64,000 nt of DNA. It comes from Lycocorax pyrrhopterus obiensis (lineage: Eukaryota; Chordata; Aves; Passeriformes; Paradisaeidae). Made by a program: the position numbers and the translations under genes. The stretch covers positions 50,370,717-50,434,716 of the forward strand of contig JACSVZ010000002.1 of assembly GCA_014706295.1 (NCBI GenBank), given 5' to 3'. The notes under the pieces were generated by a model. That model searched no databases. It was not told the DNA's origin and saw nothing but the letters and a program-made list of their open reading frames with translations. Positions 33,001-47,479 of this stretch are shown piece after piece; position 1 is the first letter of the stretch, and each line of letters starts with the position of its first letter.

Positions 33001-36000
33001 GATTAGTATACAAAAAAATTGTCAAATGGTAAATGCTACTAAAAATACTTTTATTCATAACTTGGAAGATATTTTTGCTTGCTATCCAAAAAGCTTAAAT
33101 TAGTTAATACTTATAAAACAGGTGTAGGTATTAGCACAAACCACTTAGCCAATAAACCCATGAAACTCTTGGATGAAGAGAAGTGTCATAATCTTACAAT
33201 ATAAAAATTCCTATCAAATACCAAGGAAGACAAATATTTTATATTGGACACAATATATTTGTAGTTTTACAAATTTTGACATTTCAGCTGGTTGATCTCA
33301 CACAAAAACTGAGGCATTTGGAAACAATCCAGAAAATTATTAGGATTGTTCCATTTGTACAGCACTAAGTTTTTATTGAAGCAAGGCAGATACCAATAAT
33401 TTAATTAAATTTTGGAAGATACTGAACTAAACTGCTGCATCTATTACTGTTTTCCAGTAATAAGGAGATGCACAGTCCTTTCCAGAGTTTGTCTTGGTGT
33501 CTTTGACTAACAAATATATTGCTTTCTTTTTTTTTTAATAGGTTCTGTAACTAGAAATAAGCTGCCCCTTTCATTACAAAGATATGCATGCTTACAGAGA
33601 ACGCTATTGACCTCAAGGATAGAAAACATGCATTATTTTTGGTTATTCCCAGTGTTAACATTTCGGTCTAATCCATTTTAGATCTCAGGCAGACATTATT
33701 TCCTAAATCAGGACACTAGCAGCTTATGAGGTAGGATCACATCTCACTGCCACATGCGATGCTAAAAGAATTTAAAATCAGACTGTGATTTCATGACAGC
33801 ATAAACTCGAGTTTAACACTTAGACCAGCGCTGTATGAAAACCACAATGGCCGTTGCAATTTGAAACACCAACCCAGTATAAACTCTCTCAATGTTTCAA
33901 GAGTGTTGGTGGCCTCGGATGAAGAACTTTGCAGTGGCAGACTTTAGTGCCATGGCAGGGAGTCTCTCTCTGAACTATTCTGACCTTGAGGTGTCTTATG
34001 GAGCCTCTGTTTCACCACGGCTGATGCAGAGACTGCACAGAAAACAGAGTCAGAATAGGCACAGCTTCTCAGTAAGCCAAGAGCAACGCGATCACGGGCC
34101 CGTTCACCTGGGTCGAACACGCACTTGTGGAGACAGCGCAGTGAACTGATGAGAGAGTGATGGCTGATTTTGGGCGAACCACTGCTTCACCAAAAAACAT
34201 ACTCAGTTCAACAGCTGCTCTTCTGAAAATAAGATTACAATCTTAAGTGTTTGCAAGTCTTTCTATGGCCTCTGTCAAAAGATTGCAGCGCTAGGGAAAA
34301 AAATAAATTGTTTAGGCTTTTTTATATATAGAGAGGAAAGAAAATAAGGCCAACCAAATACGATTTGTCTTGAGTTGAATTTTGCAGGGCAGATGTTCTC
34401 TGTCCCCCCTGGTTTTCAGTCATAACAAACAGATTTTTAATAAAACAGAAAACTATCCTGTAAAACTGTAGACTTCTTTCTGCAGGTCTACACTATGTTG
34501 CGTATATTACATATGCCTAATGTGGCAGACAACTCATAAAGAAATCACAACAAGAACCTCTATTAATTTTTCATTTACACCCAACTATCCACTTTTACAC
34601 TCATATTTGTATATTGTATATATATTATTGATTTTGTATGGTACAGGGACTAAGTCTGAGCATGTTCCAGCCTACCAAAGCAGCCTCTACTGATGATACG
34701 ATCTAAATTTCATCTAGTCAACTGGGACTAAATCCTCTTCTCATCCCTCCTTCTACTACTCTGCGGATGGCAAGAGCATAGGCTTTAGTTTTCTTTTCTT
34801 TCAATAAATGTGAATTCTAGCTGTTCTTCCTCAGGGAAGATCAGATTTCTGAAACAAAACAGAAAAAAAATGTATTGTTATTGGTAAATTGGTGTATTCC
34901 ACAGCTTACATGCATTATAAAAAGGAACTGACTCCTTTACACACAGATCATGTTTTGAAACATACAGGTAATTAAAACTTTAGAAACTATAGAATGATGC
35001 ATAAATGGAAAATAAAGTGCTCTTGTACAAGTTCTTACATTACTAATCCCATGGGAAATGATTTGGGTTCATAAACATTTTGACTGCCATTGATTATGGA
35101 CAGTGAATACTGAATGGCCAAATAACAGCAAGGTCTTCACTTGCTTCTGCAAGCTGCATTTTTCTTTACTCAGCAGACTTACACAAGAAGCTAGGGACTA
35201 GCTGTTAATCTGAAACGTTCACATTTACAAGGCAGGCTTATTTGCAAGCTAGGTTGCAAATCCAGCTCTAACATATGACTTTTTCTTCTAAACAGACCAA
35301 AAAGATGTGATTCTTGGCAGACTTGACTACAACTAGAAGACAGGACTCTAAGTAGGTTTTAGGATCAGCAGAGCAGTGCTTATCCTAACGTAATTGGGGA
35401 TTTTTTTTACATGCTATTTCTATTGGTCCTTTCAGTCAAATGAAATATCCACTATCAAATTCAAAATAATAGTAAATAGTAAAGGTTCAGATGTTTCCTC
35501 CCTTAAAAAACTTAAACAAAACCAGGGACCACACTCCCCCCGGGGGCTACCCTTCCCCCCAATATCTTCTTATAAACATACAACATACACTGGACTAAAC
35601 CAGTTAAAGTCAAATTCTTCATATATTTGGCATTGTAAAATATTGGTGATCAATCGTATTATAAACATGCTGTAGAAAAATTGTTAACCAGTTAACTCAG
35701 GTCTCAAACATTTATTTATACATTATAGTGTTTGAAAAATTGTTCACATAATAAATTGACAAATACCATAGATTTTTTAATGAACAACATGCTAATTAAT
35801 AAAGATATTTCAGCAGTCCTTAGAAGGATATATATTTTGAAGCTCCTTCAGCAGAGAGGTGCTGGAATTCCTCTCTTTGTTAGTAACTTGCTGGATGTTG
35901 TTCACTTTAGGCTAATGAGTAGAAGATAATTAAAAAACCCAAATCTGACAGCACAGAATTGTTCTCTAATTCACTAATGCAGGATGTTAGCAACTACAAA

Positions 36001-37499
36001 ATGCAAATATCAAGCTTCTACAACAATATTGATTTGATCACAATGTACATCTGGTTTATTTTACAGAACACATTACACAGTAGAAGAATAGCAATTAATG
36101 TATTGAGTTAATTTTATTAGAGTTTTATTTTATTATTAAGCAAAGGCTTAATCACATTTTTCCAAACAAGTGCGGGCAGTTTATTTGGTTTGATCCAGGT
36201 GTTAGTATTTTTTTCTCAAAAACTGTGGAGTTTCTGCAGTTTGAAAGGGGCCACAATCTTGAATAAATGTAACAAGGAAAACAAGAGGAGAAAACTGTCT
36301 CCATTCAGTGCAGCATTGCTGACATAAGAATATTAACTTTTGCATTTCCAGACTTCTTACATTTTAACTAGGTAACTGTATGTGTGTATGAATGTAGGGC
36401 TTCATTTATTTATTTTTGCATGCAATTACCTAAGTTTGATGTTTTTTTAAATAAGAAGGAAAGCGAATAAAAACACAAAGCCTTCTGTTTATGCAGTCTA
36501 ATGAAGGTGATTTGGTGCTTTTGATGTGGTATTCTCTGTGTACTGGGTAAGGCACACAGGGATAAGTGTTTCTCAGCTGTGCAGTTTAGAAAAGCCCTCT
36601 GAACAGCCAGTGGCCTTTGGAAACAGCTTGAATCTCAGGATTAATAAAGTTTCTCTTTACCTGCCTTCATAGAGTTTCTCAGGAAAACACTGTACATACT
36701 ATAAATAATTGAGCTGCAGCTCTGAGAACATGCAAAAAAGCATGGATCTGAAGCTGTTCACGCTGGACACTCCTGCAGCATTGTACAAACGGGTTTTAAT
36801 GATGCAGCTTCTGTAGCAGTTTTCTTGTCCCTTGAGTCTATACACAGAGAATGGCAGCAAAAGCTGGTGAAATAAATTTGGATACTCATAATATGTGTCA
36901 ATGAGCAGCTGTCAAATGACAGCAGTTCTTTATTATTGATCCTCTCTATCTTCACAGTGATGTGAACTTCTCGACCTGTGAGAGGCACTTTGTGAAAGAG
37001 GGGCTGTGAGAGAGCATGTGATGTGCAAAGCCTACGCATTCAACTTCCACGCTCTGAGGAAGCACGAGGAGAATTCTGAATAGGTTACATGAAGTATGGG
37101 CTAAGAAGGTGGAAAAGTGCAGCACTTCCAGATGGTAGTCCATTATCTTTAGTGACCTCATGCACAAAAGTATTCATGAGGTTCTCCTTTTGTGCAGGAA
37201 ATACTGTAAGGCCAAATATAAAAAACAGAATTAATCACTCAGATTTTGATTTATTTTTGTCTATCAGTCTAGTTTAAGAAACAGAGTGCAATCTGATAGC
37301 TTGTCACCAGAGGAGGAAGTAACATGTGCTGAAGAGGCCCCACTGCGTAATAAATTATAAGAAAGAGAGAAGCAAAATACCCTGTTTACTGGTGGGTCCT
37401 GTCACATTGTAGGGAAGCATCAGAGATGGAAAGCAGTTGTAGAGAGTTCCCTGTGACAAGTCACAGAAACTGCTGAAGGAGAAGGTTTGCAGATGTGAA
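30050..37499. other. Intergenic DNA between the orphan CpG island and the ERVL fragment
   Basis: AT-rich unique sequence. It includes an interrupted trinucleotide tract (CAT, ATT and ACT units) at about 30608-30672 and a short CpG-dense patch at about 34085-34145 in otherwise CpG-poor sequence. No gene was recognised. Confidence 0.5.
30608..30672. repeat. Interrupted trinucleotide repeat
   Basis: ATC, ATT and ACT/CTA units follow each other for about 65 bp, ending in (CTA)n. Simple sequence with no other role seen. Confidence 0.9.
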
Positions 37500-38681
37500 A
37501 GCTATCCAGCCGGCTTTAGGTATTGCTGAATGAGAGAAATGGCCAGCATTTTATCTCTACACTGACACATGGATACTGAAAAATGCTCTGTGGGAGTGGC
37601 TGCAGTGATGGAAGCAGAATAACTGGCTGCACTGCCATTGTGGCATTGACACTGCTGTGGCAAGATACTGCTGCCTGGGTGGAGAACCTGTGTTTGAAAA
37701 TACATCGTGCAGATGCTCCAGTATCCAAGAGTTGGGTCACCAAAGAAAATCAGAATAACCAGAAGATGGATTAGGCTGCTAAGATTAAAGTGTCCAAGGT
37801 GGATCTGGATTGGCAACATAAGTGTGAATTATTTCAAGCTCAGTGGGCCCATGACACCTTGGACCATCAAGGAAGGGATGTAACACACAGATGGGCTCAT
37901 GACCGAGGGGTGGAACTTATTCATGGACACTCTTACAAAGGTTATCCATGGATGTGAAACATGAGCTGCAATCAAGCAGGACAAGCTTGTGTGGAGGATG
38001 GTGTCTGCAGTAAAACCTGGGAGGGCCTGGCAGATTGGCCATAATACACTCCCACAAACCCACCAGGGCCAGGGCCATGTGCTTGCAGTGATGGAAGCAG
38101 CCACTGGATGGCCAGACAGAGATCCTGTGTCCCATGCCACTGCCCAGAACACTGTCCTGGGCCTTGAAAAGCAAGGCTTATGGTGACATGATACCCCAGA
38201 AAAAAAGTGAGTAAGACAACGGGACTCATTTCTAAAAGAACTTCAAAGACACCTGGGTAAAAGAACATGGCATGGAGTGGCTGTATCACACCCCCTATAA
38301 TGCACCAGCCTCCAGGAAAATCTACTGATACAATGGACTGTTAAAGACGAAACAGAACAATGGGTGGTGGGACCTTCAAACATTGGGAGACACTGATCCC
38401 TGCTGGGAGATAGGCTGGGCATCAAGCAACAGGGGGTGAGCAAATATGTTGTGCATCATTTGTTTCTCTTGGGTTTTATTCCCCACTCTCTCTTCTTTTC
38501 ACTACTATTATTATTATTATCATCACAATTATTATCAACTTTATTTCAATTATTTAATTGCTATTAACCCATGGAGTTTATCTTTTTTTCCACTTCTCCT
38601 CCCCATCTCACCAGAGAGGCAGGGAAGAGTGAGCAAGCTGCTGTGTGGTATTTGGCTGCTGGCTGAGGTTAAACCATGACA
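37500..38681 (+). mobile_element. Broken ERVL fragment: pol 3' part joined to an LTR remnant
   Basis: From about 37500 to 38386 the plus strand encodes scattered pieces of an avian ERVL pol: an RNase H-like tail, the zinc-binding region of integrase and part of the integrase core. The window shows, for example, GHVLAVMEAATGW within 37989-38186. The reading is broken. Stops at 37606-37608 and 37962-37964 lie in different frames, so at least one frameshift separates them. The second stop replaces the last Cys of the integrase zinc-binding motif, and another stop falls at 38184-38186. At about 38388 the pol sequence passes directly into the 3' half of an ERVL LTR, which ends ACCATGACA at 38681. 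The end of pol and most of U3 are therefore deleted, and no 5' LTR is present. This is an inactive relic of the same family as the solo LTR at 17946. Confidence 0.9.
38503..38535. repeat. (ATT)n/(ATC) tract inside the ERVL LTR
   Basis: A short run of ATT and ATC units, typical of the middle of avian ERVL LTRs. It is expanded here compared with the solo LTR at 17946. Confidence 0.8.
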
Positions 38682-41600
38682 TAACTTCATGAAGCAAATG
38701 CTCTTCAGTTAACCTCCATGATCAGTGGTAGATGTCAAGCCACAGCCCAACTCTGACCTTTTGAAGATCTGCAAGAATTACATGCAGAAAAGCATTTGCT
38801 TGCTCCATGGTGCAACATTGCCCTTTCTTATCTGAAAAGTTGATCCAGCTGTGGGCAGGGTTTCTCTCTCCATGTATTTGGTCACCGAAAATAAATATGT
38901 CATGATTTAGCTCCTACTTATCTTCCAATACTGTATTTCAATGTTGCATTCAAATTGTCCAATACAGAATGTACTTTGAAAATAATTTAAATGTTTCACA
39001 AGTAAGTTTCCACTCTAACAATCATATCCTGAGATCTAAAGCCTCCTTTTCTCTTGGCATGAAAAGCACTTTATAAACATTCATTAATCCCATCCTCATC
39101 TTGAAAATGTGAGAATTAGCACATGCAAATGTAGTTGCAAAAAACCACAAAGTAAACTAAAGGAAGAGTAAATCACATCTGTTCCCTGGACCATCTACTC
39201 CTCATACCTCAAGCTCCCAGCAATTAATCCTAAACTGAAGAACTAGACTGAAATAACTCACAAACCTTCTCCTTTGAAACACAGTACATTTCATAGAAAT
39301 GTTGTTCAGCCTTCTCTATTCAGTAGCCCTGTTTGGAATTGGTAGAAGGAGACTCAGAGTCTCAGAAGAACATCAGCCAATTTTCAGTTCTTAATAAAGT
39401 GGCTGCTAATGGTAGCCTTAGATAGCAATACATGTTTTGATTGAAGAAGATTTTTACCCTTTATTGATCAGTTTATAACATAGACTGATAATTCACTGTT
39501 TTCTATAAAACAGTTTTGCCATTTAAAACTTTCTCAATAATTTTAACCTTTGTTTGTTCCTTAGTTTGATCCTTTTTGTCATGAGACCTGAATGAAATCC
39601 TATCCTCGTTTTACCACTGCCTGGATAACTAGGACACGTTCTACTTCCATCAGAGCATAAGTCACAAATTTTTACCTTTGGCATTGGGCTTGAACACACA
39701 CCAGTGACAATTTTTCTTGTAAAGTCAGGTAACTCTTTTGGCTAGGAAAACCCAAGAGAATCTGAAAACTGTTACTCTCTGTAAAGCTAGCCACATAGTC
39801 TAAGGCATTCAAATCAAGACCAAATACACTTGGAAAAGATGGCAGCATATGCAGAACATCAGCATTTTGCTAAATCACTTTGTTTGCCAAATCATGTCCT
39901 TCTCTGGAGGACTGCCATCCAAACCTGGAGGATGAAAAAGCAAAGGATTCATGCTTTTTAAAGAATGGCAAAGTGTTGTCAGATCATAAGATATATGAAA
40001 AAATACTGCCAGCTGCTCAATTTACTGAAACATTCTGAGAGAGTGTAGTGCAGATGAGAGGGCAGAAATTGGCTTAGGATCAGGAAATATCTTGTACTGG
40101 AACAATCAGCCAACATACAAGAAAGAGCCTGAAAAAACTGTAGGATTAATTATGTAATATACATATGTTTCCCATAAACTTGACTTTCAAATTCAGAATA
40201 ATTTACAATAATTGAAAGCATTCCCCAACTCAGGTCAAGACATCAGAGTTGTTGAAATGCTGGTAACGACTAATGCTTGATATATTTTCTTTGACCGTTT
40301 CTACCACTGGAAGTTACATTTCTTTTTATTTTTTTTAAATCTTTTTTTATCCTTTTTTTTTTTGAGAGAAAAGGAAAGATAAGCAAGCCTTCAGGAAGAA
40401 AAAAAAAAGCTATAGAGGAAAAAAACGGTAAGTTTTTCAAAATCCTAGACCATTTCTTTATAACCCCTTATCATACCTATGATTTGATTGGATTTTAGTA
40501 TAGTATTGACTCCTGTTCTCTTAATTGCATGCAGCTATTGAATGAAAAGTGACAACAGAACATGATTTATATATGACATAATAGAACAAGGTTTTATTCT
40601 TCTTCTGTTTGTGCTATTTGAAGGAATGAGCTTTTAGGGTGCCAAAATTATTGCTGGCCTTGTTAACTACTTTGGAAGCAAAATAGTTGACATAAGGACA
40701 ACCAAATCTGTTCTTTTATGAAAGTGTAATAAGACAGAAAATCATTTCATTGTCAGATAATGCTTCAGTTTATATGACACAATTAGATTTGCAATAAACT
40801 ACAAACAGATCTGATAATGTCACTTACAACAACAATCCTGGAAGAAGCAATAGTGCAGCATTCAGCTCCCTGACGCCAATGAGCTGGAAGCACCCCGCCA
40901 AGGAGCAGCTGATTACCCAATCCAGAGTTACATGTATGGAACCGAAAACAGATTTTGACAGGCTATAGATCATTTTTTTTTAATTTGTCTCCCAACTACA
41001 TAACAAGTTTAGCTCCAGTCTACGTGCATTAATATTCCAAACACTCGGCTCATTAGTCTAATCAAGGGATGGGAAGACCACACAAATGTATGGATTGTTC
41101 AGCAACCCTGACCCCACTCATTCACACACATGTAATAGCCCTGCCATTCACTCATGCATAGAAATGATCACAAAAGCAAACAATGCTGTGCTCACTCATT
41201 CACTTAATTAGTTAGTCACTGTTTCACTCACTTGGTTGACTCAGTCCTTCATACTTACAGCCTTAGAATCTCATCTCACTTTCCCAGTGAGTAATGCCAA
41301 TTAAAATTCACTTAAGGCCCACATAGATTGAGAAAATCAGAACTACACCCTCAGTCTGACAGATACTAAACTTCATGAAGCAATCCCTCAATGTGACTTG
41401 GAGTATTTTAAGATCTTAAGTAGAAATTTAGTGCTGCACAGGCCTTGCTTAGCCTTCTCTTTTTCTCCTCTTTAACACTCTTGCTTTGAAAGCAAAATAT
41501 GGGTTTCTGCCCTCAGTATTATTCAAGCAAGCATTACTGAGAGCAAAATCAGAGTTTTTGTATGCAAATCGCAGACAAGTTTTCAACACTTATGCAGTTG

Positions 41601-44600
41601 TCAGCCATCCATCCTTCAAACAACATTTCCCAGCATCAGTCTGCGCGCTCAGTTATTTTATAATTTTCTTGGCTAAGGTCCAGCTCCCTTAATTTCTCTT
41701 AATTTTATGTTTTGTACCCAGCATGAAGACTTCAGAGAGGAAAGTGATATGTAACATTTTTAAATTGTTAAACCAACGAACTTTTTTATTCTATGATACA
41801 AGTTGGACACAAATTCAGATTGGTCATTCTTTCCATTACATATCTGACCAGCATATTCAGTTGACACCTAAAATGTAATGTTGTCTGTCAGTCTCTTGGC
41901 CAAGTCTTGCATCCCCGCATGACAGAGTTTAATGTACAGGTCTGTCTGTATCTGTACATACACATAAATCACTGCAATGGTGATCCTTTCATAAAGCATG
42001 GTCATAAAGCATGAAAAGCTTACTGTCTTCTGATTTTAGAAATAGATTATTTTCCCAGTAAAAGCTTTCTCAGACCAGCAGAAGAGTGTACTTTTTTTTA
42101 CCATTTTGATCTTCAGAGATGTGTGTATCACAAAGAACTGCATATTTGGCAAAAAATAATTAAAAATAACTAGAAATCCTTATACCTAGGAAGTAAACTA
42201 ACTGACACAATGTCACAATAGTGAATGGGTCTGTGTAATCCCTTTTCTAAATCTGCACTGATTTGGATGTTTTTATTGAGGGCTAAGACTGGAAAAGAAA
42301 AAGGCTGGGGTGCAAAACGGATAGATATTTTGTACTTTGTACATCTCCATAAACTTTTGTGAACATCTTATTTTCGTGACTTGCATTAGACAGTCTATTT
42401 AATGGGTGGATGAGTATCATTATCCTTTTACTTTCACTGTGAAGTCTTTACCATACATTTTTGTAAACTGATTTTTGACGATATAACTTACGAGTCCTGG
42501 CTAGATTAAACAGTTTATCAAATCCACTTTCAAACTATAGGTATTCCTAGTCTTCTCCCATAAAGGCAAGAAGACTGGGTGTTTTTCTTTCAGTTTAATC
42601 AAGTTTATGTTGATAAACATTGTTTTCATTTTTACATTTATGAATTTACTAACCTTGAATATGTCAGATCTCATGTGTATATATATATATAACATAATAT
42701 ACATTATTGTAAAACAGGCATGTAGGGTTGGCATAAGTGCAAATACCTCCTACTATTTTAGATGTCGGGATTAGGTGACTCTAGGACAGAACAGGACAGG
42801 ACAGTACCTTTACAAAGTAGGATCTGAAAGTAGACATGGCACAAATATCAAAGAGAGAGCAAGGAGGGGCAAATGATACTAAAAATGGAGGCATATGTAT
42901 GGCAAATTCACACAGAGACGGAAGGGTGGTTACATTTGGAGGTATTCCTTTGGATGTGAAATGATGAACAGAGGAAAGATTTCACAACTGCATTTGCTTT
43001 TGCAAACAGTCTGATTTATCACTTCGTGTATGTTGCACGTGGCTTTCTGAAGAAGTACCTCCTGTAGCCAAACATGAAGATTTGATTCTAGTCAGTGAAC
43101 ACTGTGCATCTGCTAGGGTAATTTAGCCACTGCCACTGGAGAACTTTAACACATCAGAAACACAATATTCAAATAGAGCTCAGGCTTTTAATCTTGGATG
43201 TGGCCTGATGGGAGACCATCATCCATCAACACTCATTGAATACCCACTCGAACCTTTAGATTTGCAGCAAAATTCTCCCCTGTGAGTGGCACACTCAGCA
43301 GTATCATACAGCTACACTGCCAAAACCACCTGGAAATGAGGCCAGGGCTTTGCAATTTAAGTTCTCAGGCACATGTCTTTGTAGCAATTTTGTGATATGA
43401 TACCATTCAGACCTTTAAGGGGTTTGAATATAGGAGTAAATGAAGGTCACATAAGGAATAAAAAGAAAAGGAAAATACAAGCAGACAAGGATGAGAAAGG
43501 ATTTTTCTCACACAACTTGAGCAGCTTGTGTGACCACATAATAATCAGAAGTAGATTCTTTGAGGTGAAAGACTTTCCTATAGATAGTCTTAAAGGCCAG
43601 TTCATTTCCAGTTGAAGGCAGGGGAAGCCAGTTAATCCCTTTCACAAACCAAAATGGATGATCACATGCAATAAGCTTCATCTCTGCATGTTAAAGAAAG
43701 TTAATGGAAAATCACTTATATTGCTTCAGTTGTTGTATAAAAACAACACTGGAGCTTTCCTTTCAGCAACATTTCTGCTTAGCCAAAAGGATACTGTCCT
43801 GCATTTAATATATAACCACAGTTTGTGCCAGTTGTTTGCATCACTCTTGCTCCCACCTTTATTTGTCTTGCATCCCCAGTAAAATCGCTTTGAACACAGT
43901 ATGACAGCTGAGGTGGCTTGGTGGTATTGAAAGATAAAATATATTGAAGTATAAAATATATTACATACCTTTATCATGACGCACGAGGCAAACATTCAGT
44001 GAAAGGTCAGGTAGCGTTCTGTTACTTGGGGGTGAGTGTGAGGCGTGTGTGTGCGACCGATGTGTTTGCAGAGCTAGGAACCAGCTGCGTGTGTTACCGT
44101 CCACGGCATCAGACGCAGGCAGCCTGTAAATATCACAGAAATCTGTGCATTTTCCTGTAACAGCACTGCATCAAATCCTGGCTAGGTTTAGCAATGTACT
44201 CCCCATTAAACCTTTTTTCATGCATGCAGTCTGTCTAATTGTCATGGTGCTCCAGTGTTAGACAATACACCCACACTTGCCGCTGAACACATTTTGTACC
44301 GAGACTGAGAACATCTCCTTTGGTTGGGTGAGTTTCCAGGTCCTGGCTCTTGTGACAAGTGCATCAAGTGATTTGGCAGCGACTCCTTTAGCTGCACAGC
44401 AGGCAGAGTCCACAGCAGGAGTAACTTCTGCTAGCAGGGACCCTTAGAGCATGGTGTGGTACTTCTTTCGGGGCGCGCCTTTGGTGGTGGCTCTGTGCTG
44501 CTGTCCTTTCCAGGCCCCAGGCCCCGTGCCTTCAGGCCACAGCACTCTACTTTTGAGTGTGAGGGAAGCCAGAAAGGACAGTGCAGGACCCTCAAGCACC

Positions 44601-47479
44601 ATTCCTGAGACGTGGCAGGTCTGACAGACACTGGTGTACGTGTTTGCAGGGTTTGCATGTTTGCAGTGGCTCGTCTCCTCCTCATTTACCCTAATGAACG
44701 CCATACCCAAAGTCACGTTGGCCTGTTTTCTGGTTATTAAATTCAATTCTGCAGAGAAGCATATAGCAAATGGGGAAAAAAAGAGGTCAGCAAGGGTGTG
44801 CAAAACAGTTTATAAGGTTGCATTTCTTTCAGGGAAATTGGTCCATAAGTACCATTAAGATATTAATGGAAAAACATTTTAAAACATAGCTGATCTCAAA
44901 GTGGCTAGTTACAAAATATAGTCCTTAATTGCTTGTTAAAAGTTAACACAAACCCCCTGCTTTTTTATAATGATGTTACAAGAGGCCAATTCTTAAAGAA
45001 GGGTAGGGTAGGCTGATTTCTGTGTAATCATTGCTGTGCATAAAAGATAAACTTTATTACAGATTTAGACTGTACTTACTTCAGATTTTAGAATGTACTT
45101 ACATTTCCGTATATGTAAACATTTTGTAAAATCTTGTCAAATTCACATGGACCAAAATGCAGAATTTCACAACAAGCTGGGGTATCAGGAAAAGTACAGA
45201 GTTAGGAAACGAATGATTAATGTACGGATGGCGCTTTTTGAATAAATAAGATATATTAAAAAAACCCAAAACACAAAGAAACAAAGACCATGCTCCTTAA
45301 ACGTACTGCTGGATGAAATGTTACTTGCAGTGCTACCGGCTTTGACTGTAGAGGTAGGTGTAACCAGGACAGGGTGTGCATCCTCCTTCCCTCCCCTCCA
45401 CCGAGAAGGGAGCTCAAACACAAGCAGACTGAAGCTCTCGTGGCTGTGTGACGAATCCGTGGAGCCCACCAGCCCGCGCCACAGAGGAGACCCAGCCCAA
45501 AGCTGCACGCAGCTTTGTTATGCTGCCATTCCGGAGCACAAAGGAAAGCGACGCTGCCATCAGCAAGTCACCAGCTTATCTACGAGAATTACGGATGCAG
45601 CTACCGGCGTGTCTGCTCCGGGCTGCTGGTGCTGGGGGCAGCCTTGCTGTGCCTCTCTTGAATGAAACCGGGTGGGCAAGGGGAAAACTGGCCAACATCT
45701 CTTGTTATTCCAGGCCAAGGTAGTTCCCAGACAGGTCTTGCGTGGTTCCCCCAGCCAGCTATATGAAAAAATACCATATGATTCTGACTACAAGGAAATC
45801 TTAGGATAATAGTGCATAAAGAAAAACCTATGCTTTGGAAATACCGCCTTATTTGAGATGTTAAAAGTATCTAAGAGAAACCAGTTAACTGTTAATTTTG
45901 CTTTGTAGCAAAATTTTGTTCGTACCTTTTTTTCTCCTGGACTCAAATGCCACTCTTTTAAAGGGTGAAAAGAGGCACATAAGTATCCCCCCATGGAAGC
46001 AATCATAGTTAGGAACATTCTCTGATGCTGTCAAACAATAATTTTTATGTCTAATTGATGCTGGTGATGTAGCACTGACAAATCCTTATTCTACTGTTTA
46101 GTCATACACACAATATGAATGTACATGTTACATTCATGAGTTGGGAACATGGAAAAAGCTCTTCTACAGTGTGTTAGCTATAAAAAAGGTCAAATGCTTT
46201 CAACAGTTCCAGAAGGGTCTAAAACTGATACTTTTTTCTTGAGCCTGATTTTATTTCATTGTCATGTAACACGTGTATATTTCTTCAATGTTACTCACTT
46301 TTCTCAAAAACACTGTTCCATGCTGTCACTCCTTTCAGAAGGGCTCCTCAAAATACCAGGTTTTGTAATTCTTTCAAAAATTGTTGCACTATTTTTGCCT
46401 AAAGATCCAATCTGAATGTCTCTGCATAACACAGATCCTTGTTCAAATAGCTGTTCTTCAATCACACAAATACAGCAGGAACAGAAAATCACTTCGGTGG
46501 TTTACTCTGTGAAAGCAGAAAGTCTGTATGGAGCTCGTTGCAGCATTAAACCCCTGTGTAGAGACTCAAACAGTTGCTAAAATTCTCATGGATTTTTGAG
46601 ACAGCCTGAACTATAGATCAGGAAATCAGCACCTCATGGAGTTTCTCGACTGGAGTTCATCAGTTTTAGCGCCTAGAATGGAGCCTTGGTGGAGAGGCTG
46701 TTTTGCTACAGTGCAAAGGAGAAAGAGTAACTCAGTTCAAAACATGTTAAGTTTTCTAGTTTCAGGTATAGCAGACGAATAACCTTTTGTGCAGGAGAGG
46801 AAAAGGACGTGATCAGTGCTGAGGTCTAGTTCACAGGGTAGGTTCTACAACGCAGATTTTTCCACCTTAGACTGAGTGTACTTGTTACATTAAGTGACCT
46901 CGCGCTTATATAGCAATTGTTATTTTTCTTGCTGACTAAAACCAGATCACATGAAGTGTAACTTGAAGGATCAAAATAAATTACAAAACCTAAGTTCTGA
47001 AGGTTGTGAATGACTGGGTAGCCATTTTGGTGGTGGCAGCCATCTTGGGGCAGAATAGATTCAAAATAGCTGAATTTCCAGAAATGACTAATATTTTTCA
47101 AATGTAATATTTTAAAGACAGCCTTCTCAATTGTCAGCCAATTCTAGTGTCACTCCACTAGAATTAGAAGAAGGTTATAGCTATCTACGACCCTACGACG
47201 TGTAACCGTAACAGAAAATAATTTCTGCTGCATGTTTTTTGCTCATAACTCACGGAACCCCAGAGATTTAAAAAAAAAAAATAAAATGAGCTATTATTAG
47301 AAACTCCTTTTCAAGGCCATGAGGTAAATCAAGAACATACAGTGCAGGAATGCCTACACTTGAGATCTCACTCCAAGTTTAATACACAATGAAGTCTGGA
47401 CATTTTAAGTATTTACACATAGAGATTACAAAAACACACGAGCACATTTCCTTTAAGCAGAAGAACACCAAGCCTCACT
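38682..47479. other. Intergenic DNA left of the EZH2 promoter region
   Basis: AT-rich unique sequence. It includes T-rich followed by A-rich runs at about 40320-40430, a short (TA)n at about 42678-42690 and a perfect 9-bp inverted repeat at 46115-46137. GC-richer patches at 44430-44690 and 45340-45660 have open frames but no recognisable protein. They may be regulatory, but nothing specific is visible. Confidence 0.5.
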
